A DNA stretch of 64,000 nucleotides from Qipengyuania polymorpha (GTDB lineage Bacteria > Pseudomonadota > Alphaproteobacteria > Sphingomonadales > Sphingomonadaceae). Made by a program: the position numbers and the translations under genes. Shown here piece by piece: positions 53,434 through 62,393 of the stretch (positions are counted from its first letter, which is position 1; each line of letters opens with the position of its first letter). The DNA is taken from assembly GCF_019711435.1 (NCBI RefSeq), contig NZ_JAIGNK010000005.1:39814-103813 (forward strand), given 5' to 3'. The notes beneath the pieces were generated by a model. The model was not told where the DNA came from, made no database searches, and saw nothing but the letters and a program-made list of their open reading frames with translations.

Positions 53434-54495
53434 ATGGTCCAGCAGATTGACATGAACAGGGTTGAAGAACTCGCCGGCAAGGTGATCGGCGACGTGGCAG
53501 GCGCAATGAGCCTGTTCATGGCCTATATGGGCGACCAGGCCGGAGTCTTCGACAAACTCGATGGGCAGGGGCGCGTCTCGCTGGACAAGGCGGCGGCGCT
53601 GACCGGTCTCAATCCGAAATATCTCCATCAATGGCTCGGCTCTGTCTGCGCCGCGGGATACATCACCTTCCACGAAGAGGACGAGACTTTCGAAGTCACG
53701 CCCGAGCAGGCGCTCATCATGGGGCGCGAGGGGCAGCCCGCCTGCATGCAGGGCTTCATCGAACTGCTGGTCGCGCAATACGCTGCGCACGAGAAGGCCG
53801 TCGAGACTTTCAAGACGGGGGAGGGACGCGGCTGGGATCAGCACCTGCCATGCTGTTTCAGCGGCATCGACCGCTTCTTCCGCCCAGGGTACGTCGCGAA
53901 CCTGGTCGACGAATGGATCCCTTCTCTTGATGGTGTCGAGCAGAAGCTGAAGGACGGTGCGAGCATCGTCGACATCGGCTGCGGCCATGGCTCGTCGAGC
54001 ATCCTCATGGCCAAGGCCTATCCCAATTGTACTGTCTACGGCATCGACTTCCACGAAGCCTCGATCGAGGCAGCCCGCCAGCAGGCAAAGGATGCAGGCG
54101 TCGAGAATGTGAAGTTCGATGTCGCCCGTGCACAGGATTACAAGGGCAGTGATTTCGACTTCGCCTGCATCTTCGATGCCTTGCACGATATGGGCGATCC
54201 GGTCGGCGCGGCCAGACATATCCGGGAGACGCTGAAGGAGGACGGCACGCTGATGCTGGTCGAACCGATGGCGGGCGACAGCATGGCGGAAAACATGCAT
54301 GCGCTTGGCCAGATCTTCTATGCCGGCTCCACCCTCATGTGCACGCCTGCCAGCCTTGCGCAGGAGGTCGGCCTCGGGCTCGGCGCGCAGGCAGGCCAGA
54401 AGCGGCTCACCGAAGTGCTGAACGAGGCGGGCTTTTCGAACGTCCGCCGCGCCTCGGAAACGCCGACCAACATGGTGCTCGAAGTCACCGCCTGA
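53434..54495 (+). CDS. SAM-dependent methyltransferase with N-terminal winged helix
   Basis: 353 aa from ATG 53434 (GAGGGAGAGCGAA upstream). The N-terminal winged-helix dimerisation domain (about 15-95: GDVAGAMSLFMAYMG, LTGLNPKYLHQWLG) is followed by a class I methyltransferase fold with motif I IVDIGCGHGSSS (about 182-193) and an acidic end of strand 2 (YGIDFHE). Similar in layout to Rv2258c-like and O-methyltransferase families. Substrate unknown. Own transcription unit. Confidence 0.88.
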   Translation: MVQQIDMNRVEELAGKVIGDVAGAMSLFMAYMGDQAGVFDKLDGQGRVSLDKAAALTGLNPKYLHQWLGSVCAAGYITFHEEDETFEVTPEQALIMGREGQPACMQGFIELLVAQYAAHEKAVETFKTGEGRGWDQHLPCCFSGIDRFFRPGYVANLVDEWIPSLDGVEQKLKDGASIVDIGCGHGSSSILMAKAYPNCTVYGIDFHEASIEAARQQAKDAGVENVKFDVARAQDYKGSDFDFACIFDALHDMGDPVGAARHIRETLKEDGTLMLVEPMAGDSMAENMHALGQIFYAGSTLMCTPASLAQEVGLGLGAQAGQKRLTEVLNEAGFSNVRRASETPTNMVLEVTA

Positions 54496-54573
54496 AATCG
54501 GCTGCACGGCCATTGAATATTCAGGCACGGCGTGAAATTGTTTTCCTCAAAGGCACTGCAGGGGAGCAAGGCG

Positions 54574-56691
54574 ATGCGCGGTTTGAGGGCTTTGGCGATG
54601 GTGCTGTTCGCTGCGGTGCTCTGGCCTGCCACCGCGCAGGCCAGCGGCGGATACAGCTGCGGCGCGAGCTGGTCGCTGGAATCGCCTGACACGGACTGTG
54701 CGAGCACCGTGGTCATTTCTCCCGGCAACGACACGCGGGTCAATCTGCTGCTTCTGATGCGCGAAAGCGCTTCGCCCAGACCGGATGCGCCGCCGCTGCA
54801 AAGGGGCTGGGAGTTCCAGGAATACGGGAACACGTTCTTCGAGTGGCAAATGCTCGCCGATGCGCTCTTTCCCGCAAGCCCGAGGCCGGGATACCCGCAA
54901 TTCTACGGCACCCGCTGCCAGAGTGTGAAAGGGGGCGGCGAGGTGTTCATGGCGGCGGTGACGCGCAACGGGCGGGTAGGGCCGATGGACCGGCTCAAGC
55001 TGGCCGAAGGACGCGTGGCGCTGGTCTCGCAATGTGAGGGCGACCTCTCCACGCGCGAACTCGACAGGCTGACCGTGCAGCGCAATTATATCTCCCCCGC
55101 AGCCGGGGAGTTCGGGACCTATATAATCGGCGCTTCCGCCTTCTATGCCTCGGACTGGCGCACGGCCGCAGCGAAGTTCTCCGCGCTGAAGAAAGCAAAG
55201 GACGCGTGGGTGCGCGAAGCGGCGTATTACATGGTCGCCCGCACCGCGCTGGCAATGGCGAATGACAGCGCGGTCAACGAATGGGGCTATTTCGATGCCG
55301 ACAAGACCGACCTGCAAGCCGCGTCGCTGGCTCGCTCGGCGCTGGCCGATTACCTCAAGGCCTATCCTTCGGGCCGTTTTGCGAATTCGGCCCGGGGCCT
55401 CCTACGCCGCGCGACCTGGCTAGGCGGCGAGGCCTCGCGTCAGGGTGAGCACTACGCCCGCCTGCTCGCAAGCGTCGACCCTCACAGCGTTCCAGCACGC
55501 GAACTGCTCGAGGAGATCGACAACAAGTTCCTCCTGCGCAGCGATGTCGCCAAGGCCATGCACGGCCCCCTCCTGCTCGCTGCGCACGACCTGCTGCGGA
55601 TGCGTAGGAGCGAAGACGGCGGCGATGCTTTGGGCGCCTATTCGCGCTATGGTGGCAAGCTGCTGAGCGCGAAAGACCTTGAGGCACAGGCGAGCGCATT
55701 TGCGGAGCGGCCGGACCTCTACAGCTTCCTGAAGGCGAACCACGCCTATTACGTGGCGAAGGATTATCGGCGCGTGCTCCAGCTTGTGCCCGACGATGCC
55801 CGGCGCAAGTCCTACACGCCGCTGCAATTCAGCCGGCAGGCGCTGCGCGGGATGGCGCTGGCGAAACTGGGTGACCGCAACGAAGCAGGCTTCTGGCAGG
55901 AACTGCTCGTCGGGGCCGGCACGGCATACCAGCGCCCGACTGCAGAACTGGGGCTGGCGCTTGCGTGGGAGCGCGCGGGGCAGGTCGAGAAAGCCTTCGC
56001 CGCCAATTCCCCCATCCGCGATGCGCGGATCAGGGAGCGGCTGCTGGAGTATTCCGCCGGGCCGCAACTGCTTCGGCAGGTGGCGAGCAAGACCGCACAG
56101 AGCGGGGAAGAGCGCGACCTTGCGGCCTATGTCCTGCTCTACCGCGAACTGTCGCATGGCCAATACGCATCGGCCTTGCGCGATCTGGGCCTGGTGAGAA
56201 AGGGGGCGCCCACAAATCACTATGACGAAAAGACATATGAGCCCCTGACCCCGGTCGGCCTGTTCACCTCCGGCAAGTTCTCGCAAGCCTACGCCTGCCC
56301 CGCCTTGCGCGAGACATTGGGGCGGCTTTCGCGCAGCGCCAGAGACGTGCAGGGTCGCCTGTGCCTCGCGGAGTTCTACCGGCTCAACGGCTTCGACGAC
56401 CACTACCTCGACTACGAGCAGGCCGAAGGCACACTCGGCAGCTACGCCGACTATCCGGGCAAGCCTGTTCCGCGCAGCGCCATCTATGACGCAATCATCG
56501 CCGAACCCGGCGTTCCGCGCGATGCCAAGGCCTACGCGCTGTACCGCGCCATCCATTGCTACGCGCCGTCCAAATATTCGACTTGCGGTGGGGAGCAGGT
56601 GCCCGAGGCCAAGCGGGGAGCATGGTTCCGGCGCCTGAAGGGCGAGTTCGGTGACACCCGCTGGGCGAAGGAGGCCAAGTATTACTGGTAG
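54574..56691 (+). CDS. Exported helical-repeat (TPR-like) protein of unknown function
   Basis: 705 aa from ATG 54574 (GGGGAGCAAGGCG upstream); a GTG at 54532 is in frame but precedes the signal peptide MRGLRALAMVLFAAVLWPATAQA. The mature N-terminal part is cysteine-containing (YSCGASW, ESPDTDCAS, YGTRCQSV). The rest is a series of helix pairs of TPR type (WRTAAAKFSALKKAKDAWVR, DYLKAYPSGRFANSARGLLR). Followed four bases later by the DUF3142 lipoprotein, with which it probably forms a periplasmic unit. No enzymatic motif seen. Confidence 0.8.
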   Translation: MRGLRALAMVLFAAVLWPATAQASGGYSCGASWSLESPDTDCASTVVISPGNDTRVNLLLLMRESASPRPDAPPLQRGWEFQEYGNTFFEWQMLADALFPASPRPGYPQFYGTRCQSVKGGGEVFMAAVTRNGRVGPMDRLKLAEGRVALVSQCEGDLSTRELDRLTVQRNYISPAAGEFGTYIIGASAFYASDWRTAAAKFSALKKAKDAWVREAAYYMVARTALAMANDSAVNEWGYFDADKTDLQAASLARSALADYLKAYPSGRFANSARGLLRRATWLGGEASRQGEHYARLLASVDPHSVPARELLEEIDNKFLLRSDVAKAMHGPLLLAAHDLLRMRRSEDGGDALGAYSRYGGKLLSAKDLEAQASAFAERPDLYSFLKANHAYYVAKDYRRVLQLVPDDARRKSYTPLQFSRQALRGMALAKLGDRNEAGFWQELLVGAGTAYQRPTAELGLALAWERAGQVEKAFAANSPIRDARIRERLLEYSAGPQLLRQVASKTAQSGEERDLAAYVLLYRELSHGQYASALRDLGLVRKGAPTNHYDEKTYEPLTPVGLFTSGKFSQAYACPALRETLGRLSRSARDVQGRLCLAEFYRLNGFDDHYLDYEQAEGTLGSYADYPGKPVPRSAIYDAIIAEPGVPRDAKAYALYRAIHCYAPSKYSTCGGEQVPEAKRGAWFRRLKGEFGDTRWAKEAKYYW

Positions 56692-56695
56692 GCGG

Positions 56696-57406
56696 ATGAA
56701 GGCGCGGCTCTCGATGGCGCTCGCCTTGCTGGTGGCAGCCTGCTCCTCGCCCGCGCCCGAGCCGCGACCGGTCGACCCGCAGGACTATGCCGATTTTTTC
56801 CTGTGGAGCGGCGTGAAGCCGCCCGATTATCTCTCCGAGGCCAAGAGCGTCTATCTCCACTGGGGCGAGGTAAGGCGCAACGACCCCGAGAATATTCTCC
56901 CGCTCCGTCGCGCCGTGCCGCAAAATCCGGGGCCGGACCTCTGGCTGGTGGTTCGCGCAGACCGGCTGGATTGGGGCGAAGCGGCCTACACGCAGTTGTT
57001 CGCGCAGGTCACGCGGTGGCAGGCGGCGGGCAATCCCGTTGTCGGCATCCAGGTCGATTTCGATTCCGCCACGCTGAAGCTCGGGACCTATGCCAGTTTT
57101 CTGAAAGACCTTCGCCGCCGGATGCCCGACGACCTCAAGCTCTCGGCGACCGGCCTGATGGACTGGACCAATGGCGCAGCCGATGCCGACCTTGCCGCCC
57201 TCTCCGGCGTGCTCGACGAAATCGTAGTGCAGACCTATCAGGGGCGGATCACCGTTCCCGGCTACGAAGCCTATCTGCCCTCGCTCGAACGCCTGCCGCT
57301 GCCCTACCGCGTGGGCCTCGTCGAAGGCGGCGAATGGCAGGCACCGGCATCGCTCTCCGACGACCCCGAGTTTCTCGGCTATGTCGTATTCCTGCTGCCC
57401 GAGTGA
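56696..57406 (+). CDS. DUF3142 lipoprotein
   Basis: 236 aa from ATG 56696. Lipoprotein signal MKARLSMALALLVAACSS with Cys at about 16. The body is a TIM-barrel-like domain: VYLHWGEVR, LWLVVRADRLDW, VVGIQVDFDSATLKLGTYASF, LKLSATGLMDW, IVVQTYQGRIT. The D-x-D and strand pattern recall glycoside-hydrolase-like barrels. Coupled with the upstream TPR-like exported protein. Confidence 0.85.
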   Translation: MKARLSMALALLVAACSSPAPEPRPVDPQDYADFFLWSGVKPPDYLSEAKSVYLHWGEVRRNDPENILPLRRAVPQNPGPDLWLVVRADRLDWGEAAYTQLFAQVTRWQAAGNPVVGIQVDFDSATLKLGTYASFLKDLRRRMPDDLKLSATGLMDWTNGAADADLAALSGVLDEIVVQTYQGRITVPGYEAYLPSLERLPLPYRVGLVEGGEWQAPASLSDDPEFLGYVVFLLPE

Positions 57407-57454
57407 CACGCAAAGCGCTTTCCCATTGCTGCCGCAGCGCCTAGGGAGCGGCGC

Positions 57455-58135
57455 ATGTTACCGCGCGAAGAAATAGCCACAGCCCAGATACCCGGAGGCG
57501 ACACGCTGACGCTGGTCAGCCACGGGCGGGATTTCATCATCATGCTCGGCCGCAACGAGCTGATGGGCACCCGCATGCAGTTCAGCGAGGAACAGCTTGC
57601 CGAACTGACCCTGGCAGAATTGCGCACCAGCTCGCCGCGCGTTCTCATCGGCGGCTACGGAATGGGCTTCACCTTTCGCAAGGCGCTGGAGAAATGCGGG
57701 GCCAAGGGCGAGGTGGTGGTCGCCGAAGTCGTGCCCGAAATCCTCGAATGGGCCGAGGGGCCGCTGTCGCACCTGACCGGTGATACGCTCAAAGACCCGC
57801 GCGGCGAGGTGGTGCTGTGCGATGTGGCGGCGCTGATCGACGATGCCAATGACGGCACCTGCGCCAAGTGGGATGCCATCCTGCTCGATGTCGACAACGG
57901 ACCCGACGGCATCGTGCGCGACGGCAACGAGCGGCTCTATTCGCGCACCGGCCTCGGCAAGGCGCGCGATGCGCTCAATCCCGGCGGCGTGCTGGCGGTA
58001 TGGTCCGCCGCACCCGACCACAAGTTTCGCCAGAGGCTTAAGGATGCCGGTTTCGAGGTCGAAGAGCGCAGGGTTCGTGCCCGCCCCAACAACAAGGGCC
58101 CGCAGCACACCATCTGGTTTGCCCGCAAGGGCTGA
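57455..58135 (+). CDS. Spermidine synthase-like methyltransferase-fold protein
   Basis: 226 aa. Short spermidine-synthase-family protein: RVLIGGYGMGFTFRKALEKC (nucleotide loop), AEVVPEILEWAEGPL, and WDAILLDVDNGPDGIVRDGN. It lacks the N-terminal beta-domain of true SpeE and the usual catalytic DxxD pair is reduced to LLDVDNGP. Probably not an aminopropyltransferase; substrate unknown. Convergent with the diguanylate cyclase (three-base gap). Confidence 0.85.
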   Translation: MLPREEIATAQIPGGDTLTLVSHGRDFIIMLGRNELMGTRMQFSEEQLAELTLAELRTSSPRVLIGGYGMGFTFRKALEKCGAKGEVVVAEVVPEILEWAEGPLSHLTGDTLKDPRGEVVLCDVAALIDDANDGTCAKWDAILLDVDNGPDGIVRDGNERLYSRTGLGKARDALNPGGVLAVWSAAPDHKFRQRLKDAGFEVEERRVRARPNNKGPQHTIWFARKG

Positions 58136-58138
58136 CGG

Positions 58139-59344
58139 TCAGCTGGCCGCGACTTCGCTGAGAGACGCGGAAGGCCGGAATTCGCTCAGCGTGAGGCTGC
58201 GGTTCCGTCCGCTTTCCTTGGCCGCATAAAGCGCGCGGTCGGCCCGCTTCATGGCCGCTTGGAGCGTGTCTTCGGGTTGCATGGCCGAAAGCCCTGCGCT
58301 GGCGGTCACCGGATAGGGCAGGTCGGAAACAGCGTCGCGGATGGCGATCGTCAGGCGACGCCGTGCGGTCTCTGCCACGTTTTGCCAGTTGTCGGCATAA
58401 ACCAGCAGCACGAATTCCTCCCCGCCGAGGCGCGCGACGAACAAGTCGTCGCCCTGCAAGCCCTTGGCAGCTGCCACGAGAACCTTGTCGCCGACATCGT
58501 GGCCGAAGCGGTCGTTGATTTGCTTGAAATGGTCGCAATCGACGATGGCGATGCCATCCGGGCGCCTGTTCACGCTGCTGTTGAAATGCTGTTCCAGCCC
58601 GCGGCGGTTGGCGATGTTGGTGAGCGGGTCGAGCGCAGTAGCCAGCTTGGCCGCGCGCATGTCTGCCAGCGCACGGTCGCGCTCGTCGCGAATGCGCATG
58701 AAGCCGTCGGACACACCCATAGCAGTCACCACGAATTCCAGCATGACGGCAGCAACCATGGCGGTGAGGTAATAGGGCAGCATCCCGCCGACGATAAGCT
58801 CGTGCAGCAGAGCCGCGAAACCCACCCCGAGTGCGGGCGCCCATGCAATTGCCTGGAAAAGCGCCGCACGGCTGCCTTTCCTGATGGCTTCGGCAAGTCC
58901 CCAGGCCAGCATGCAGGCAAAGCCCAGCAGGACCATATCGTGCAACCAATCGAGCTTGCCCGCGAAGACGACGGCGGGAAGCAATGCGATCGGAATAAGG
59001 CTCACCGGCAGCATCATGCGCAAGAGGCGGCGTGCCTGACGCACGACGACACGGCGCTCGATATAGGTGGCGAGCAGGGGGCCGCAGACGGCAAGGCTGA
59101 TGTCAGTGGCTATCGCACCGGCCAGCAGACGCTCGGCATCGCCCAATCCCAACAGGTTGGGCAGCAGCGGTGAAAGCGCCCAGACCATTACCGCCAGCGC
59201 GCAGACGCGGACGACAATCCAGAGGAGGAATTGCTGGCGTATGATCGGGAACAGCGCCGCAGCGGTGCCGCCGAAGATAAACGCGCTCGCAAAGAAGGCG
59301 CCAAGCGTGGCGCTTGTCCAATCCATCTTTCGCCCCATTGCCAT
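58139..59344 (-). CDS. Membrane-bound diguanylate cyclase (GGDEF)
   Basis: About 401 aa with start at ATG 59344 (ATG 59338 and 59326 also possible; a TTG at 59407 is the upstream limit). About seven membrane segments in the N-terminal 220 residues form a 7TM-type sensor, then the GGDEF domain: DPLTNIANRRGLEQHF, IVDCDHFKQINDRFGHDVGD, and the active-site GGEEF at about 305-310. No RxxD inhibitory site before GGEEF is clear. Makes c-di-GMP. Confidence 0.9.
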   Translation of the reverse strand: MAMGRKMDWTSATLGAFFASAFIFGGTAAALFPIIRQQFLLWIVVRVCALAVMVWALSPLLPNLLGLGDAERLLAGAIATDISLAVCGPLLATYIERRVVVRQARRLLRMMLPVSLIPIALLPAVVFAGKLDWLHDMVLLGFACMLAWGLAEAIRKGSRAALFQAIAWAPALGVGFAALLHELIVGGMLPYYLTAMVAAVMLEFVVTAMGVSDGFMRIRDERDRALADMRAAKLATALDPLTNIANRRGLEQHFNSSVNRRPDGIAIVDCDHFKQINDRFGHDVGDKVLVAAAKGLQGDDLFVARLGGEEFVLLVYADNWQNVAETARRRLTIAIRDAVSDLPYPVTASAGLSAMQPEDTLQAAMKRADRALYAAKESGRNRSLTLSEFRPSASLSEVAAS

Positions 59345-59517
59345 GGCAAAAAACGTGCCGGTCCCTGGTGCCCCCTGTTTGGCATTAAGGCATGACAAGC
59401 TGGTCAACCGATTTGGTAACCAGCGATATAAGAAATATTGGGAAGCCCCATGATTCCCAAAGCTTGGCCGCGTTAAGGAATGGCGACCGAACAGTAAATA
59501 TTCATGCCCTGAACCAG

Positions 59518-59556
59518 AAAGCCCGCCCGCTCCCTTGGGAGAAGCGGACGGGCTTT
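59518..59556 (-). terminator. Hairpin between gcrA and the diguanylate cyclase gene
   Basis: AAAGCCCG (59518-59525) and CGGGCTTT (59549-59556) bound an imperfectly paired stem with an inner CCC/GGG. Downstream of gcrA on the minus strand. The T-tract is short on both strands. Confidence 0.5.
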
Positions 59557-59587
59557 CCTGAATATCCGGAATGGCTAGCCGGGCGCC

Positions 59588-60271
59588 TCAGCGCACGCGC
59601 GGACCGCCGAACGGCAGGGGCGGAGGGGGGCGGCGCGCACCGCGCGGCAGCTGTGCCTGATAAGCCCGTCCGCAATGTTCGACGCAATAGGGGAAGCCGG
59701 GGTTCACCGCTTCGCCGCAGAAATGGAAATCGGGTTCGCCCGGGTGCCCCATCGGCCAGCGGCAGACCTTGTCCGACAAATCGAGCAGGCTGGTCTTGTC
59801 GGCAATCGACGGGTCGGGCTTGGCCGGCACGAGACGGCGCGGAGGCGCGGGCGGGATCGGCGGCTGCTGGTCGCCGGGACCCTGCCGCAGAAAGCCGCCG
59901 GGGCCGACCGAGACGATTTTCGGCAGGTCGGGGCGCTTGTCCGGAAGCGGCTGCGACGGGATGGCCGCATCGGGCTTCATCGCAGGCTTGGCAGCCGGTT
60001 GCGCGGGCGCAGGTGCCGGAGCCGGTGCGGCCGCGCGCGGTGCGACCTTCTTCGGAGCCGGTTTCGGCGCGGCAGGCTTGGGCTTGGGAGCCGCTTTCTT
60101 CTTCTCCGCCGCCTTCACGGGCGAGGGGCGCGACTTGAGGCCAAGGCGGTGGGCCTTGCCGATGACCGCGTTACGGCTGACGCCGCCCAGTTCCTCGGCA
60201 ATCTGGCTGGCGGTCGAGCCGCCTTCCCACATCTTCTTCAGCGTCGCGATCCGTTCGTCGGTCCAGCTCAT
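59588..60271 (-). CDS. gcrA: GcrA cell-cycle regulator
   Basis: 227 aa from ATG 60271. DNA-binding N-terminus MSWTDERIATLKKMWEGGST then ASQIAEELGGVSRNAVIGKA and HRLGLKSR. A Lys/Pro/Ala linker (about 58-125) and the sigma-70-interacting C-terminal domain with CRWPMGHPG...HFCGEA...YCVEHCGRAYQ follow. GcrA acts with sigma-70 at promoters carrying methylated GANTC to run cell-cycle genes in Alphaproteobacteria. Confidence 0.95.
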   Translation of the reverse strand: MSWTDERIATLKKMWEGGSTASQIAEELGGVSRNAVIGKAHRLGLKSRPSPVKAAEKKKAAPKPKPAAPKPAPKKVAPRAAAPAPAPAPAQPAAKPAMKPDAAIPSQPLPDKRPDLPKIVSVGPGGFLRQGPGDQQPPIPPAPPRRLVPAKPDPSIADKTSLLDLSDKVCRWPMGHPGEPDFHFCGEAVNPGFPYCVEHCGRAYQAQLPRGARRPPPPLPFGGPRVR

Positions 60272-60346
60272 GCGAATCAAATATCCTTCGTGTCTCCGCC
60301 ATTGGCTGTCTTGCCAGCGGAAGTGCTTGGCCCTAGGCGCACGCCC

Positions 60347-61252
60347 ATGGCCGATCAAGTCCAACCCGCTCCCGCGCCTGCTACCGGCAGCGATGATGCC
60401 TCTTTCACCGATAATACGGGTAAGGGGAGGGGCAGTTTCCCGAAACGCGGAGAGCCTGTGATTACCGGCATCAACCGCGTGGGATTATGGAGCCTCTATA
60501 TTAAGGAGGTCCGGCGGTTTCTCAAGGTCCAGACGCAGACAATCTGGGCCCCTGCCGTCACCACGCTGCTGTTTCTCGTGATTTTCACCGTCGCACTGGG
60601 CCGCGAGGGGCGCGAGGTGCTGGGGGTGAACTTCGCCACTTTCGTTGCGCCGGGGCTCATCGTGATGGGCATGATGCAGAACGCCTTTGCCAATTCGAGC
60701 TTCTCGCTGCTCTCGGGCAAGATACAGGGCACGATTATCGACTTGCTGATGCCGCCGCTGTCGACCGGCGAACTGATGACCGGCATCGTGGCGGCTGCCG
60801 TGACCCGCGCACTCGCCGTCGGCTGTGCAGTCGCGCTCGCAATGATGTTCTATCCCGGCGTGGACCTCTCGCTCGCGCATCCGTGGGCGGTGGCGTGGTT
60901 CGGCCTGATGGGCGCGGTGATGCTGGCGCTGATGGGGCTGCTCGCCTCCATCTGGGCGGAAAAGTTCGACCACAACGCGGCCGTCACCAATTTCGTGATT
61001 GCCCCGCTCAGCCTGCTGTCGGGCACATTCTACGTCATCGACAACCTTGCCCCGCTGTTCCAGATGATCAGCCGGTTCAATCCGTTCTTCTACGTGATCA
61101 GCGGTTTTCGCTTCGGCTTCCTCGGGCAGAGCGACATCGGCGACACCAATGCGGCAGTTATCCAGAGCGCCGTGGGGCTCGGCGTGGTCAACCTCGTCTT
61201 CGCCTTCGTCGTCTACCGTATCCTCGCCTCGGGCTGGAAAATCCGCAGCTGA
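60347..61252 (+). CDS. ABC-2 type transporter permease
   Basis: 301 aa. Six membrane segments; ABC-2 pattern WSLYIKEVRRFLKVQTQTIW, FVAPGLIVMGMMQNAFANSS, IDLLMPPLSTGELMTGIVAA and LSGTFYVIDNLAPLFQMISR, NPFFYVISGFR. The last two blocks match the YadH/NodJ-type exporter permeases. The partner ATPase is not adjacent. Divergent from gcrA. Confidence 0.9.
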   Translation: MADQVQPAPAPATGSDDASFTDNTGKGRGSFPKRGEPVITGINRVGLWSLYIKEVRRFLKVQTQTIWAPAVTTLLFLVIFTVALGREGREVLGVNFATFVAPGLIVMGMMQNAFANSSFSLLSGKIQGTIIDLLMPPLSTGELMTGIVAAAVTRALAVGCAVALAMMFYPGVDLSLAHPWAVAWFGLMGAVMLALMGLLASIWAEKFDHNAAVTNFVIAPLSLLSGTFYVIDNLAPLFQMISRFNPFFYVISGFRFGFLGQSDIGDTNAAVIQSAVGLGVVNLVFAFVVYRILASGWKIRS

Positions 61253-61277
61253 CGGCAAGTTTTGCCGGCAAACTGCG

Positions 61278-62057
61278 TCAGAGAATTCCGTAGCGATATC
61301 CCTTGGCGACCGCTTCCGCGAGCGTTTGCGCCTGCAACTTCTTGCGCAGCCCCGAAAGGTGCATGTCGACAGTCGGAACCGCGATCCCGTAGCGGAAGGC
61401 GATTTCCTGTCGCTGCAGCCCGGCGGCAAGACAGCCCAGGACATCCTTCTCGCGCGCGGTGAGGTTGTAGGAAAAGCCCTCGACTGTCGCGTCCATCAAC
61501 GGCCGGATGCGTCCCATCAATGCGAAAGCGGCGACCTGCAACTCGCCGAATTTTTCGCGCGCCACCGCAGCCCCTCCCGTGTCGCCTGCGAAGACGAAGC
61601 AAAAAAAGCGGCTCTGCTGCGATCCGGGCGCCATCGGCGCATGTCCGATAATGGCGATGCCATCTTCGATGCCGTGCCTGGCGCATTCGGTCTGTACCCT
61701 GCGCGACGCGGGATTGAACGCTTCGATCTCGTCCAGGAAAGGCAGGCCGATGTTGAACACGGTCGTCGGATTTTCAGGTGAGAGATCGCCGGCCTTGAGC
61801 AGCGTGTAATCGTCGGGTGCGAGTTCCTCGGTAAACTCCTCGAGGAACGGTTCGGGAAGGAGCGAGCCGTTGAACTCGTTCACCTGTCCCTGTCCGTGTG
61901 CCAGTTCGAAGCCGCCGAAATTGCAATGCTCCACCCCCAGCGCATGAATGTAGCGATAAAACTGGGCGATGGGCTCGTCGGCACCTTCGGGCATGGGTTG
62001 GCCGACCTCGGGAGAGGCGTGAAGCTGCGTCAGGAAATCAGCAAGTTCCGTGCTCAT
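61278..62057 (-). CDS. LuxR-type regulator with divergent N-terminal sensor domain
   Basis: 259 aa. C-terminal GerE/LuxR helix-turn-helix (about 195-259): NLTAREKDVLGCLAAGLQRQ, EIAFRYGIAVPTVDMHLSGL, RKKLQAQTLAEAVAKG. The N-terminal about 180 residues have the size and rough pattern of an autoinducer-binding domain (FYRYIHALGVEHCNFGGFEL, FNPASRRVQTECARHGIEDG) but lack the conserved tryptophans. No luxI-type synthase is in the window, so a solo or orphan regulator is likely. Divergent from the RTX gene. Confidence 0.85.
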   Translation of the reverse strand: MSTELADFLTQLHASPEVGQPMPEGADEPIAQFYRYIHALGVEHCNFGGFELAHGQGQVNEFNGSLLPEPFLEEFTEELAPDDYTLLKAGDLSPENPTTVFNIGLPFLDEIEAFNPASRRVQTECARHGIEDGIAIIGHAPMAPGSQQSRFFCFVFAGDTGGAAVAREKFGELQVAAFALMGRIRPLMDATVEGFSYNLTAREKDVLGCLAAGLQRQEIAFRYGIAVPTVDMHLSGLRKKLQAQTLAEAVAKGYRYGIL

Positions 62058-62393
62058 CGCACCACCCCGCTAGGCGCTGTAGCGCTGTGGACATGCCCTA
62101 ACTTCTTATAGGTTGCGGTTCGATGTCATTTCCTGCATTTAGTAAAGGTTGGGCCGGGGCAGCTTCTGTGGAAGTAAATGGGGCCTGCGTCCTGATAGAG
62201 TGTGGAAAAAGTCTGCCGGGTGTCGGAAACATACATTCCAAAGGCTCTTCGAGACTTTATTCAGGGGCAATCACAGGGGGCGTGGGCCACTCGTAGCACA
62301 CGTATACTTATGCGCGATCTGCGCAGCGCTTTCGCTCGCCTTGTACAAATCGGTCAATCTGGCCGGATTTAGATATCAAGCGGGGGCGCTAAA
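62058..62393. other. Divergent intergenic region before the RTX gene
   Basis: 336 bp with no protein I can support. It must hold the promoters of the LuxR-type gene and the RTX gene. Upstream of the RTX ATG there is only a weak GGGGGCG ribosome site. Confidence 0.4.

Noticed and set aside
51761..53506. 581-aa minus-strand frame over pnp
   Set aside because: Antisense of pnp; no start context or domain.
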